DNA of 64,000 nucleotides from Trypanosoma brucei gambiense DAL972 (GCF_000210295.1 NC_026738.1:1321738-1385737), one strand, 5' to 3'. Numbered from the stretch's first letter, positions 45,010 to 55,865 are shown. The notes: generated from the sequence alone by a model not told the origin. Program-made: numbers and translations.

Positions 45010-46989
45010 CTAGTTCTGAGGATCTATAAGACCTTCAGCCTCTTCGGGAAGAAGTTCATCCTCTTCGGTACGCCGCCTCGGACGCATGAGGACGACGGCA
45101 ATCACACCCACAACCAGCGCCGCCACAACAGCAATGATGCCAGTGCTCCTCCAACTATTACTACCACCGGAAGGTCGGATCGGCGTCTCCATGACTACGA
45201 AGCTAAAGTTATACAATTTCAGCAACCCATATGTTGGGGGCATGGGATCGAACATGCCGTCCACCCACTGAAACGGTGGTTGATTATCGGTCGTCGGGCC
45301 ACAGACAACATGAGCAGTATAACTTTCAGGATTCTTCACCATCCCCGTCCACGTCGCTATCTTTGCATCGATAGCTCCACTATTTACGTGTCCTACACTT
45401 CGGACAAGTGGGCCGTACTCGGTCGCATTACCAGGAGGGTTCAAATCACCACGTGCTGCGATTGAAAGCATCGCACTGTATGGAGGCTTGCAGACATTAG
45501 TCACATTACCATCGTCATCCATACCAACAGCACCAGTGCAGTTGGGAATAAGAGAAAATGGGTCTTTCGTGTAGTTGTTGTAACGCATCAGCCTCTTCAT
45601 GCTTTCAATATCGACCACAGAACCCTGATCACGTTCAAATATCCGGGCGCGTGAGTAATTCTTGTAAGAATAGAAGTCACCGTATTCCTCCTGCATCTTC
45701 AGCGTACCTGAAAGATTGTACACATTGGGGAAGTACGGTCTGTTATAACTCGCCCAGTACCCAGTGGTGTTCAGCACGCTGGTCATATCCTTAGATGTTA
45801 TACCCAACGGAGGAGCAGTACCAGGGAGCTGCTCTAACACCCAAAAGGTGTTGGGTGCCATGTTTTTAAACATCGCCTCGGACTCCACTGCACCCATGTT
45901 GAGCACCATCCATTGATTGTTGTACGCCCCACTGCTTTCCCTGCTGAAGTTCGACACCCATGAGGGGGCGTCCACCGCAATGAAGTTCGCGATCATCGCA
46001 CGCAGAAACGTAGCCACGCTAGAGGAACCGACATGGTTGCGCAGCAGCGTTGCATTGTGTATGACGTTGGTGGTCTCCATGACTGCGAGGCGCTTGTGTG
46101 TCATGTACCAATCATCCACACTGTGCGCCAAACCTGGGTAAGATGACATGGTAACGAAGCGCCCGCCGAAGGCATACGTTTTGTACTGCCTCAACATAGT
46201 ATTGAAGCTGCTCCACGTGGCGTGACCAAAGTAGATGTCATCCTTTACGACCTTTACAAAGGCAGAACAGTGGGTGTCAACAAACCACCGCGGCATCATC
46301 TGACGCATATCATCCAATACCTCCGCAGGGGATGTAGCCCTCACAATGTCACCAATCTCTGCTTGCATGTTGTACATTAACAGCTTCATCCGATCCAACC
46401 GTTCGTCAGCAGGGGCACGAGCGTTGTAACCAGCAACCATACCATCAATGAGAGCTAACATGTTTCGCAGCTGGGTGTAGAATGCACTGCTCTCGAACTT
46501 CGCAGCATCCATATACCGAACGTGCTCTTCAATCCAGTGTTGTGCCTGCGGCGCATCAGACAATAGCGCAGAGAGACCCTCAGGACCCTCAAACGTATTG
46601 TTTATGGAAGCCTTCATGCTCTCATACGTGGCGTAGCCTTCACCAAAACCTACAGCCTTGTATGCCAGTAGCACGCGCTCTGCTGACGGTTCCGCTTCTC
46701 CAGGCAAATGCATGAAACCATCGTTTGCCACAGCAGTCACAACGTCCCAACCGGTCTTGTTGAAAGTGTTACTCACATTCACGATTGCAGCATACTTACC
46801 AGATGCAAGACCATCCGTAGCATAGAAACCGCCGCTCGTGGCGTTATACCAGACTGTCACAACTGTAGGGGTCGCATCCTTAAGCACTTCCCCGCGAACG
46901 ACAACGGGAGTGCTGAGAGTCAGGGTTGCTGCAAGCAGCAGGCACAAAACCGCAGAGGGAGTCCTCATAACGGTTGCGGTACACATCAT
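45010..46989 (-). CDS. p67: Lysosomal/endosomal membrane glycoprotein p67, complete
   Basis: A 659-residue type I membrane protein of the phospholipase B-like (LAMA/PLBD) family and a heavily glycosylated lysosomal marker in T. brucei. A signal peptide ends near residue 33, followed by the family domain. Cys241 in DTHCSAFVKVV aligns with the nucleophile cysteine of PLBD proteins, followed by FGHATWSSFNTMLRQYKTY and SSYPGLAHSVDDWY, both family hallmarks. Over ten N-X-S/T sites are visible. The transmembrane helix (GIIAVVAALVVGVIAVVLM) is followed by basic residues and a short tail with two acidic di-leucine-type signals (DELLPEE, EAEGLI), known to mediate lysosomal sorting. Enzyme activity is not established from sequence. 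It is tandem with the copy split across 33274-42796. Confidence 0.95.
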   Translation of the reverse strand: MMCTATVMRTPSAVLCLLLAATLTLSTPVVVRGEVLKDATPTVVTVWYNATSGGFYATDGLASGKYAAIVNVSNTFNKTGWDVVTAVANDGFMHLPGEAEPSAERVLLAYKAVGFGEGYATYESMKASINNTFEGPEGLSALLSDAPQAQHWIEEHVRYMDAAKFESSAFYTQLRNMLALIDGMVAGYNARAPADERLDRMKLLMYNMQAEIGDIVRATSPAEVLDDMRQMMPRWFVDTHCSAFVKVVKDDIYFGHATWSSFNTMLRQYKTYAFGGRFVTMSSYPGLAHSVDDWYMTHKRLAVMETTNVIHNATLLRNHVGSSSVATFLRAMIANFIAVDAPSWVSNFSRESSGAYNNQWMVLNMGAVESEAMFKNMAPNTFWVLEQLPGTAPPLGITSKDMTSVLNTTGYWASYNRPYFPNVYNLSGTLKMQEEYGDFYSYKNYSRARIFERDQGSVVDIESMKRLMRYNNYTKDPFSLIPNCTGAVGMDDDGNVTNVCKPPYSAMLSIAARGDLNPPGNATEYGPLVRSVGHVNSGAIDAKIATWTGMVKNPESYTAHVVCGPTTDNQPPFQWVDGMFDPMPPTYGLLKLYNFSFVVMETPIRPSGGSNSWRSTGIIAVVAALVVGVIAVVLMRPRRRTEEDELLPEEAEGLIDPQN

Positions 46990-47106
46990 TCCACCTTGTT
47001 ATCAACGAAATATTGCACGGTAATCGCTTCGAGAGTCTAACAAGAGTAAACAAAGGTAGACAGAACGAGTGTTGTTGGAAGCAAGCACATCAATAGCACA
47101 CACACA

Positions 47107-47192
<86 letters not shown>

Positions 47193-47193
47193 T

Positions 47194-47230
<37 letters not shown>

Positions 47231-47589
47231 TGCACACTAGAGTAAACAAGCGTGTCCACACAGTAGAGCATTATGTACGGTTAGTGACAGCGACAATTAA
47301 CAGTTTACAAACATCATAGAATCACGTCCACAAACAGCACTTGGGCAGAGTATCCAGCAAATAATATTGCAGACATCGCTCACATTTTCTTTACTGTACA
47401 TAAATACGGCCACCGACCATACAAAACTGTAGCGTATGATGACGGATCACAGCAACACACACCACACATTCTGACATCAGAGGCACTGCCCTTTAAACAC
47501 AATACAAGAACCGATAAGCAAAAACAGCCAAGTGCACATCTACCCGATGAATAAGCTCACGTGAGAAACAATAGTAACGACTATCCCCA
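46990..47589 (-). other. p67 5' flank, second copy
   Basis: Near-identical to 42797-43349, including the (CA)n run (about 47097-47229), up to about 47538. A unique stretch of about 50 bases then joins directly to the P1 fragment. Confidence 0.65.
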
Positions 47590-47647
47590 CATTCCCGCTG
47601 CCAGAGAGTATCAAGGAGGCGTATGTGCATGCAAGCTGCTGCGACAT
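47590..47647 (-). pseudogene. Ribosomal protein P1, 5' fragment
   Basis: The first 19 codons of P1 (start ATG at 47647) followed directly by foreign sequence. The rest of the gene and its 3' UTR are missing compared with 43350-43992. The P1 5' flank continues intact to the gap. Confidence 0.85.
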
Positions 47648-47752
47648 TTCTTCCTTTAATCAAAACCTTGTGTGAGAGAAATGTGCTCGTTCCACTTCCC
47701 ATGCAAATTAGAGGCGAAGAAAAGGGGATATATATTTGCTCATGCATGCAAC
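47648..47752 (-). other. P1 5' flank up to gap
   Basis: Repeats 44052-44155 with a few differences; the contig ends at the same CATGCATGCAAC. Confidence 0.7.
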
Positions 47753-47852
47753 NNNNNNNNNNNNNNNNNNNNNNNNNNNNNNNNNNNNNNNNNNNNNNNN
47801 NNNNNNNNNNNNNNNNNNNNNNNNNNNNNNNNNNNNNNNNNNNNNNNNNNNN
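47753..47852. other. Assembly gap, 100 N
   Basis: Placeholder gap between the p67 and fumarate reductase contigs. Confidence 0.99.
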
Positions 47853-47909
47853 CACAAGGGAAGGGGTAGAAGGGAAGAATGCGGAGCGGGTACCTCCATG
47901 TATACACAC

Positions 47910-47948
<39 letters not shown>

Positions 47949-48718
47949 AAATACCTCTTTAGTGCAGCAGAAGACAACACTCTTTACCTCCTTCACTCGC
48001 GTGCCACTGGGGGCAACTGAGATCGACAGTTATTCATTCCTCTATCTCCCATTAACACGTCCTCTTTATAACTCACGGATTCGCTCCAGCACATGTCTCC
48101 ATTTTGATTGCACTTACTTCCAATTGACTTTATGCTTTCCAGATTGGCATCCATCCCACACCACACACACACGCTGCACCCACACTGATATGTGCAAGGT
48201 TTCTCCCCACCCCCCCCCCGTACATTTACTTGAAGTGGCACCTGTCATTGGTTTCGCACGTACCAGTAGCTGCGTATTCATTCTCTTGCCGCGGCCGCAC
48301 GCGTGCCCTCATGGTTTCATGCGGAGAGGTGTGGGGAATAAGGAGAAAAGGAAGAACGCGTGCGCCCACCTGCGCAAACTGCAAACATATACACATATAC
48401 ATATATACATATTTGTCGTCCTTCCGTCGCCCCCCCCCTCCCTTTTCCCTTCTCAATTTCGCTTCTTAACAACTTCCCTTTCTTCCATGCACTATCTCCC
48501 TCGTTCATTCCATTATGGCACTTATCGCCTCTGCTCGTTAACATAACTTTTGCACCGGGACCTTGTCCCCTCCTACCAGCCGAATGGCACTGTGTCATCA
48601 AATAAGCGTCACACATACAAAAATAAACAGAGGCGGCGCCTGTTCTCACATATTCCTTCTTTTCCTTACTCTTTTCCCCTTTCCCTATCCTCCGCCCAGC
48701 CCCTTCTACTGCTTCAAC
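47853..48718 (-). other. Fumarate reductase 3' flank with (TA)n run
   Basis: The first about 90 bases, ending in (TA)n (about 47911-47945), repeat 51930-52040 at the other end of the contig. The remainder is CT-rich, and no gene is supported. Confidence 0.6.
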
Positions 48719-51433
48719 TCAAATTTTGGATGAGCCGCTCGGCTCCGTTTCATCCACAGTCCTCACAAGGTTCATGTTGTAGCCCAAAGTCTTCAGGGTC
48801 GCCTTTACAATGCGCTGCATTACCGGTGGTCCGCATATGGCCACCAGCAGGTTGTCAGATGGCGGCTGCACATGATTTGTGAGGATGCCCCGGTCGATGA
48901 AGCCAACACCATCAGTCCATAGGGGCGGGGGCCGGTTGAGGACAAACGTTTTCTTGAACTTTCCACGTGACTCACGACGGCGCTCCTCCAGCACCTCGCG
49001 ATACGTCAACTCCGTCACGTCCTCCGCGGCATAGATGAGATGAACGCTCTCCAATGTGTCAATGAAGGGTTTCATAAAGGCTGCTTTGATTATTTGCAGC
49101 ATCGGTGCCACACCCGTTCCACCAGCAATTAGACAAAGCTTGTTGATAATGTGTCCCATGAACACAAAGTGCTTATCGCTTAAGCGGCGCTCAATCACCA
49201 GACCACCGCATGCCTTCATCTCCACAGCGTCACCCGGCTCCAGAGCGGAAATCCACTCCCTCAGCGTCCCCTTATCACTGCGGGCGAGTATATCGATCAT
49301 GCCAAGATCATCTGGCAGCGTGATGGGACTGTAATAACCGATCAACTGCTGACCGTCCCAATCACCACGAATTGCGATAAATTGGCCGAGGCTCAGACCA
49401 GACCGTTGCAGCGCCCCGGGTAAATTAAAGCGAAGCACGCGGGACCCAGCACCGTACACACCACCTTCGCGTACTTCACGCAGCACCACGGTCGTCCACA
49501 CCTTGAAGGAAAGTGCTGAGGACTTCCTCTGAAGGATGGTCGAGGCCCGATCACCCGCAATTCTCCCAAACACGACGCACTCAAGCAGCGAATTGCCGCC
49601 CAACCGGTTCCCACCGTGCACACCACCCGTTACCTCACCGGCACCAAATAACCCGAGGATTGGGTTGCTGTGACTCAGTGGAGCGCGTGATGATGTGTTC
49701 TTCATTTGTATTTCAGCAGAAGGCGAGATGAGACATCCACCCATTGTGTAGTGAATCGAAGGTGTCACGAAGGCGACGTAGTAGGGGCCCTTAGTGCCGA
49801 GCACGCACGGATAGACGCTTTTGCGCGTGATGGGGCAGGAACGCTGTGATATGGAGAGCCGCTCGTACTCCTCCAGCGTCTGCTGCACAGATTCCACTGG
49901 GCACCCAATGAGTGCAGCGAGGTCCCTCATGGTGTCAGCCTTCACGAAGAGACCCATCTTCTTCCAGTAGAACTCGTGTGAGCTGACACCAAAGAGCTTC
50001 TGCGCCGCAGCATTCAACACACAGTAGGCGAACATGCTACCACCCGATCCAGGATATTCCGCACCCTGTTCCATGATGGCTTTCGATACCACAGAACGGA
50101 GGTCAAGTTCATTAACGAAGCGCTTGCCTTGCTTGTTCAACAAAACGCCACCGGATCCACGTAGCGCCTCAGGTCCAAGGAACTTTGTAGGGTTCGCTGG
50201 ATCCTTCGGGTTGATGAGGCCTGTCGGATGCAACTGGACCTTGTCCATATCCACCAGTTGAGCGCCAAGTCGCTGTGCAAGTTTCACGCCATCACCTGTC
50301 GCCCACGGGCCATTCGTCGTAGGGAAGTTGACCAAGTGCGGGGCGTGCTCACGAAGCAGGGAGTCTGCAGTTTTGTCGTTAGAAAATCCACCAGTGGCAA
50401 GGATGACAGCATCTGCAAGTATGGTCGTCTTCCCACTGCCAGCCTGCGTGAACTCCACACCAGTAACTCGTATCTGTTTAGTGCCATCTGGCCGTTCCTT
50501 CGTCTCACTGAGCAACGACGTTACACTGCAGTTTTCCATTATGGTGATGCGGCCAGAAAGGTTACCACGCACGTGACCCTCGAGGGTTTTCATGATTGTA
50601 AATCCGATAGGTAGAGGTGTACCATCTTTCTTATCCGGTGCCCGATGTGTGCGCTTGCGGCTGTGACCCCCAAGCTGTGACAATACCGTCAGCGGTACAC
50701 CCAACGAGGTCAGCCACCCAATAGCGTCAGCACTTTTCATAGAAAGTGTCTTCACAAGGGCAGGATCGGTGTTACCCCCGATACCAGACTTGTATGTGTC
50801 ACGCTCGAAGTATTTCCCACCATCCACAATGCTTGCCTTCGCCTGAGCACGTGTGCCCCATCCGTTGATACCAGATGTCGCCTTGGCGCTGTTGCCTCCG
50901 AGCTTCGCCTCCTTCTCCATAAGCACAACCTGAGCACCGCATCCTGCAGCTTCGATGGCCGCGGACAAACCCGCGAGACCACCGCCCACCACAATGACAC
51001 GAGGATTCTCGGACTCAACCATGGCCATCTCCCTTGATCTTATCATATCGATACCCACTCGCACTCTTTCTAGCGTCGCGCTGGCAGTCTTGATGAATGT
51101 AACTACGAGCAAAACAGCAAGCAGGGAGTAATATATACCGCGACCTGGCTGTGCTCCTCCAACGTTGCGGCGCAACTGTCTATGATTGTTTTGTATGCTT
51201 TTAGTGTAATAAACTTCAGCAGGACCGGAAAACATTGCGACACCCACCAATCGATTACGATGGGTTAAGCTTTTCAAACCGGTGAATGACACTCGCGCCA
51301 CGGTGTCAAGGAAGAGATGAAAAGAACAAACAAAAAATTGCAGCCAGAAAGGGTGACACATAGATACTGAAGTTAACGGCGACAAAAGACATCCATGTAG
51401 ACGCATGGATGCCCATACACGTGTGTGACACAT
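48719..51433 (-). CDS. NADH-dependent fumarate reductase, form without ApbE-like domain
   Basis: A 904-residue frame from ATG 51433; ATG at about 51235 (MFSGPAEVYY) is an alternative start. It reduces fumarate to succinate with NADH in the trypanosome succinate pathway. A membrane-helix candidate lies near 99-117 (GIYYSLLAVLLVVTFIKTA). The FAD-binding GGGLAGLSAA is near 150, then the fumarate reductase core (QLHPTGLINP, GSGGVLLNKQGKRFVNEL, HYTMGG, GEVTGGVHGGNRLGG). A C-terminal cytochrome-b5-reductase-like module follows (LCLIAGGTGVAPMLQ; CGPPVMQR). The last three residues are SKI, a glycosomal PTS1-type signal. Characterised T. brucei FRDs are longer (about 1,140-1,230 residues, from memory) with an N-terminal ApbE-like domain, absent here. 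The chromosome-5 FRD pair FRDg/FRDm2 is the likely match, but which member cannot be decided. Confidence 0.9.
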   Translation of the reverse strand: MCHTRVWASMRLHGCLLSPLTSVSMCHPFWLQFFVCSFHLFLDTVARVSFTGLKSLTHRNRLVGVAMFSGPAEVYYTKSIQNNHRQLRRNVGGAQPGRGIYYSLLAVLLVVTFIKTASATLERVRVGIDMIRSREMAMVESENPRVIVVGGGLAGLSAAIEAAGCGAQVVLMEKEAKLGGNSAKATSGINGWGTRAQAKASIVDGGKYFERDTYKSGIGGNTDPALVKTLSMKSADAIGWLTSLGVPLTVLSQLGGHSRKRTHRAPDKKDGTPLPIGFTIMKTLEGHVRGNLSGRITIMENCSVTSLLSETKERPDGTKQIRVTGVEFTQAGSGKTTILADAVILATGGFSNDKTADSLLREHAPHLVNFPTTNGPWATGDGVKLAQRLGAQLVDMDKVQLHPTGLINPKDPANPTKFLGPEALRGSGGVLLNKQGKRFVNELDLRSVVSKAIMEQGAEYPGSGGSMFAYCVLNAAAQKLFGVSSHEFYWKKMGLFVKADTMRDLAALIGCPVESVQQTLEEYERLSISQRSCPITRKSVYPCVLGTKGPYYVAFVTPSIHYTMGGCLISPSAEIQMKNTSSRAPLSHSNPILGLFGAGEVTGGVHGGNRLGGNSLLECVVFGRIAGDRASTILQRKSSALSFKVWTTVVLREVREGGVYGAGSRVLRFNLPGALQRSGLSLGQFIAIRGDWDGQQLIGYYSPITLPDDLGMIDILARSDKGTLREWISALEPGDAVEMKACGGLVIERRLSDKHFVFMGHIINKLCLIAGGTGVAPMLQIIKAAFMKPFIDTLESVHLIYAAEDVTELTYREVLEERRRESRGKFKKTFVLNRPPPLWTDGVGFIDRGILTNHVQPPSDNLLVAICGPPVMQRIVKATLKTLGYNMNLVRTVDETEPSGSSKI

Positions 51434-51984
51434 TTGAATACCGAAGCCACTCAGGCGTAGATATTTCCGCCCAATGTCTCAACGGTTATTCGTTAACCCA
51501 GCGGTTTGCTTGATACCGCTTATCTGCTGTGGTCTTTCTTCCCTTGCTGAACTCATTTGAGAGCAGCTTCGGACACCACTTAATGATGCTAACAATTGAA
51601 GAAATCGTGGACGTAATTAATGATAGAACCGGAGGGTAAAAACAATTGAAAGAAGCATGTACATGTAAACAAATGAAGAAATAAATATACATAAATGTAT
51701 AGTTGCGCACAGTCATTTATACCTTTAGTACGATCGCCCATGAAACAACAGAAATATGTGCCATACATATTCCAATGTGTTAAATTTCTTTTTCATTTTT
51801 GCCCATCCCTTCCCGCACCCTCTCCAACCCCCTTCCACCGCACGCTTCTTGTAAAAGATAATAAGCCACAAGAACAAAACGAACAAAAAAAAATTAAGCA
51901 AAAGAATTTCTCAAAACCATCAAGTCCCGCAAGGGAAGGGGTAGAAGGGAAGAATGCGGAGCGGGTACCTCCATGTATACACAC

Positions 51985-52043
<59 letters not shown>
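51434..52043 (-). other. Fumarate reductase 5' flank with (TA)n run
   Basis: It contains AT-rich sequence, an A-rich stretch near 51884 and a (TA)n microsatellite (about 51988-52037) next to the gap. No ApbE-like coding sequence is present. Confidence 0.55.
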
Positions 52044-52143
52044 NNNNNNNNNNNNNNNNNNNNNNNNNNNNNNNNNNNNNNNNNNNNNNNNNNNNNNNNN
52101 NNNNNNNNNNNNNNNNNNNNNNNNNNNNNNNNNNNNNNNNNNN
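52044..52143. other. Assembly gap, 100 N
   Basis: The gap falls at the end of the (TA)n run, which probably broke the assembly. Confidence 0.99.
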
Positions 52144-52168
52144 ACGGAAGACCGCCCTTTCCAGGTTC

Positions 52169-52888
52169 TTACAAACTAGACATATCCAGTTTTGCACGCT
52201 GAACAGGAGCAGGAGTCCGCAAGGCACCTAATTTTCCGGCAGCTTCACCCACCAGTGCGCCATCCCTTGACCCCTGAGTGCTAAAGGAGTGACTCGATGC
52301 GTCAACAGTAGAGGTTAGAGGGACCGGTCTTGCCGTCATAGCACTGACATGATTAATGGAATGAGCATTACCACCAGATCCCTTTTCGAGTCGGGACACA
52401 TGCCCTTGTCGACGAAGGTTAGCAGCGGTTTCTGCACTAGAGTCTGCATCGTCGGAAGAAGCGGATGACGACGCTGAGGAATACGATAACGACGCAGAGC
52501 GTATCTTCATATTTGTACTACCATGCTTACTGCCACTAATTAATGCAGAAGCATTGGCTTTCGTCCTCTCTAAATCGACCTTCTGCCTGAACATATCGTC
52601 GAGAGGATGGTCCCAGCTACTTTCACCAGTGCGAAAGTTAAAGTAATACGGTTCTTCGTCACCAGTACGGCACGCCTTCCACTCCTCAGGAAGCGGGGTC
52701 TGCAGCCCCTCGCGTGCAATCCACAAAAGATGTTTCTCTTCTTTAACATCTATTCCAATAAACTCCGCATATTCATGCAGTTCCTCCTCTGTGGGTTCAT
52801 GATCCGGATCACAAGTATCGGGAAGTACCACAGAAATAACTCCGTCCTCACCGCGGAACACCTCACCCACCTTAGGGATGACAGCCAT
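52169..52888 (-). CDS. CEP164-like WW-domain protein
   Basis: A complete 239-residue protein. Residues about 34-65 (EEELHEYAEFIGIDVKEEKH then LLWIAREGL) and the WW domain at about 66-95 (tryptophans at 70 and 92; YYFNFRTGESSWDHP) match the N-terminal module of the centrosomal protein CEP164. That protein marks the distal (transition) fibres of basal bodies and docks cilia; in T. brucei a CEP164 relative is linked to flagellum-length control. The rest is Ser/Ala-rich and apparently disordered. The protein is much shorter than animal CEP164 and has no long coiled coil. The assignment to a particular T. brucei paralog is not possible here. Role at the flagellar base is inferred. Confidence 0.85.
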   Translation of the reverse strand: MAVIPKVGEVFRGEDGVISVVLPDTCDPDHEPTEEELHEYAEFIGIDVKEEKHLLWIAREGLQTPLPEEWKACRTGDEEPYYFNFRTGESSWDHPLDDMFRQKVDLERTKANASALISGSKHGSTNMKIRSASLSYSSASSSASSDDADSSAETAANLRRQGHVSRLEKGSGGNAHSINHVSAMTARPVPLTSTVDASSHSFSTQGSRDGALVGEAAGKLGALRTPAPVQRAKLDMSSL

Positions 52889-54291
52889 GTGGCCCTTCTA
52901 TCAACCTAAACGCTCGACACCTTCCGTTAAAAAACCAACCACAACAAAAAAAAGTCTTCATTGTTTCCAACAAACTCGAAATAACAACGTAAAGAGATTC
53001 ATACAGTACCATGACACTGTAACCGATTTCAGTACATGGCAATAGTGTCTCCACAGGGCACTTCCCCTCAATGGCCTTTTCGGATTCTCAGTAAGAAGTA
53101 CTTTCCACAGCAATGACTCTTAATTTTAGTGGCACCACATCATCACAGTGGTTATTATATGAAAGTATTCAACCACATGCAACAATGACTCACTGCGACA
53201 ACAACACTGTGTCGGTACGACAGTAGTAAAAGCAACATATTCAATATGGAACTGCGATGGGTCGTGAATTACATTCCACTTTTGCGTCTCAGTTATTGAG
53301 AGTCATTTACACCAATACAAGCATACCCCCACCCTGGGACATACTCTTTATAACAACCTTGCCAACATACAAAAACAGTACAGCAGTTGCCGCGTCACGC
53401 TGCAGGCACCATCTAACGTTAGAAAAACTATCTCATAACTAAAAAGAATAACAAATTATATTATTGGAATATACGGGGTAGCATCATCACTTCCGGATTC
53501 ACCTGATGCGCTCTTAACGTCGAGCACTACAATCGTGACAGACACATCGCATCACACATCCCATTCAACCACATACACTTTGTATGCCGAAATGGGTGGG
53601 GTCATAGAGGAAAATATCAACTCCTGGTGGCTTATGTCTATCACTATCAGATCAGAGTTAGAAAAAAAAAAATGAATACAGCAGTGGCAAATTGGGCGAG
53701 AAAATAAAGTAATGACCCTGGTAGTGTAAATATATGTGGTAACGTAAGAATTGTGTTGGCTACAATTACCACAGCAATCAAAAAATCTCACAAAACGTCT
53801 ACGGAGACTGCAAAGAGTAAGTGACTGTAAGAAAGGAAGACACCAATGCAGCAACAGGCACCTTAATTAACAAGGGCCGCTTATTCACAGCCACGTAACG
53901 GCACGATATACAGGAAGAATGAAGAATATAGCTTTAAAAGAAACAGTATAACAGGTATAACAAATACATCATCAAACCGTATAATACATTTAATAAAGAA
54001 TTTCACAAACGGCAAAAAAGTCATTCGCAATTACTCACCATTGAATATGGCTCCATGAGTCGGAGAATATTACGTACTTCCGTTAACAACCCTAGTAGCT
54101 GCCACATTTCAGACTCAATCCACTATTTACTCAGATTACCTTCTCGAATCCTTTCACATTACGACCAAAACTTCCTAAACCACTACTCCATCGTCGTCCG
54201 GATCTGTACAGTTAACACCAACGGTAGCAACAGTACGCCGACATGAGGCTGCTTTAGACTAAATAATGTGAAGGTTCTGCACATACGCTCC
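52889..54291. other. Long spacer between CEP164-like gene and transporter
   Basis: AT-rich, with no coding frame of note on either strand; presumably the MATE 3' UTR and the CEP164-like splice region. The segment 53022-53092 recurs in a poor-quality form at 56093-56167. Confidence 0.5.
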
Positions 54292-55865
54292 TTACTGGTG
54301 TCGCCGACTCACATCTTCCTGCTCGGTAGAGTTGGTCGTAACACGTGTGGGGGCATTACTGGACAAAGTAGTTATTACATCACCTTCGGTGCCAATGGGT
54401 TCATTCACCTTTGCCACACCCTCCAAAACACCGCTCTCCTCACTCTCCTCTTCCAAATCACTGTCATATACTTCCACGGATGGTTTCAGCGTATCCCACT
54501 TGATGTAACGCATCATCATGTACAGATACGTTGGAAAGCCAACTACAGCGGCGCCAACAAGGGGACCGAGCCACAACGCCTGTATACCAAAACCAGTGAA
54601 AAAGAAAAGTAGAAGACCTAGTGGCACACCAACGACGGAGTAGACGAAAAAAATAACAATGGCGCCTTGCTTCTGCATTCCGCACCCACGCAGCACGCCC
54701 ATCATGCAGCTCTGAAACACATCGAAAATATGATAAACAAACACATAGTTCATTAAGGAATCAACAATCTCCACCACCTTCTCGTCATCGGTAAAAATAC
54801 GCGGGTATAGGTTCCGAGTGGCCAGAAGAATGGCAACATTGCATAACGAAATAGCGACGGAAGTCCCCAAACACAAAATGGCAAGACGGCGAGCAAACAT
54901 CGGTCTCTCCTCACCAATTGCTCCACCAACTAACACAGAAGCAGCAATGAATGTTCCAGAGGTGATGGCCCAACAAATACCAGACATTTGATAAGTAATG
55001 CCAAAAGCAGCTAATTCCTCTTTCGTGCCAAAGCCAGCGCAGATGCTGTTTATCTCCAGTGCGACCCACTCACTGAGCATCATAGCCATTGATGAAGACC
55101 AAGCTTAAGTAAGGGTCCCCAATTACGGTAGATTGCATCCTCAATACCGCCCCAGGTAGCGAGATACTTTTTAGTCACAACAACATAAAGCACCAACCCA
55201 GTGGTAGTGCATATCATGAGAAGAGACCACCCAACAGCAACACCAGAGAATCCCATCACTTTAACCAGTCCAATGAGGAGAAAGGGGTACACAACGGCGC
55301 CAATAACAAGACTCACAGAGAAGGAAGTGGAAAGGTGCTGGCACGCGAAGTAGCGACGCAGTAGCTCTAGCAACATGGCGAAGAAACTACCCCAAATCGA
55401 CAAGCGACAGAACTCACCCGTGAAATCAATCACAGCTGGATCTTGTCCCATGGCCACCAGCACTCTGTCCAAGAAAAGGATAGCCGGAGAAAGTAGTACG
55501 AATGTGATGAGGAGCATTATGAGCATCCGCAGAGTGTAGACACCGTACATCTTATCCTTTGGATTACGGCTAAATGTATGGGAAAGCTTAGTTTCAAGGG
55601 CTCCAGAGAAACCGGCACCAAATGCAAACACTGTGGCGTTCACTAGCCCGTTCGCAAGCGAAGCGCCACCCAACTCCCCCACACCAATTTTCCCAACAAC
55701 AGTGAGAAGAGTAATACCAAAGGAAAATTGAGCAACCTGAGCAATGCTTAACTTCACAGTCAAGACAAGTATGCGCTTCAGCAATGTGAGGGTGGGAACG
55801 TGCCTAGGAAGACTTTCATGCGACACGCCAGCAGCAGCCGCAAAAGAGGCCGAAAGTGTCTGCAT
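54292..55865 (-). pseudogene. MATE-family multidrug/toxin extrusion transporter with one frameshift
   Basis: Two overlapping frames form one transporter of about 525 residues. Frame 55080-55865 encodes the N-terminal half with six membrane helices (QFSFGITLLTVVGKIGVGEL, GGASLANGLVNATVFAFGAG, CRLSIWGSFFAMLLELLRRY). Frame 54292-55089 encodes the second half (EWVALEINSICAGFGTKEEL; GVLRGCGMQKQGAIVIFFVY; PLGLLLFFFTGFGIQALWLG) plus an acidic cytosolic tail. MATE proteins export organic cations and drugs using H+ or Na+ gradients. The break falls at KLG/AMML around 55086-55100, a site normally continuous in eukaryotic MATEs. It may be a sequencing error rather than a real lesion, since all else is intact. 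Confidence 0.88.
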
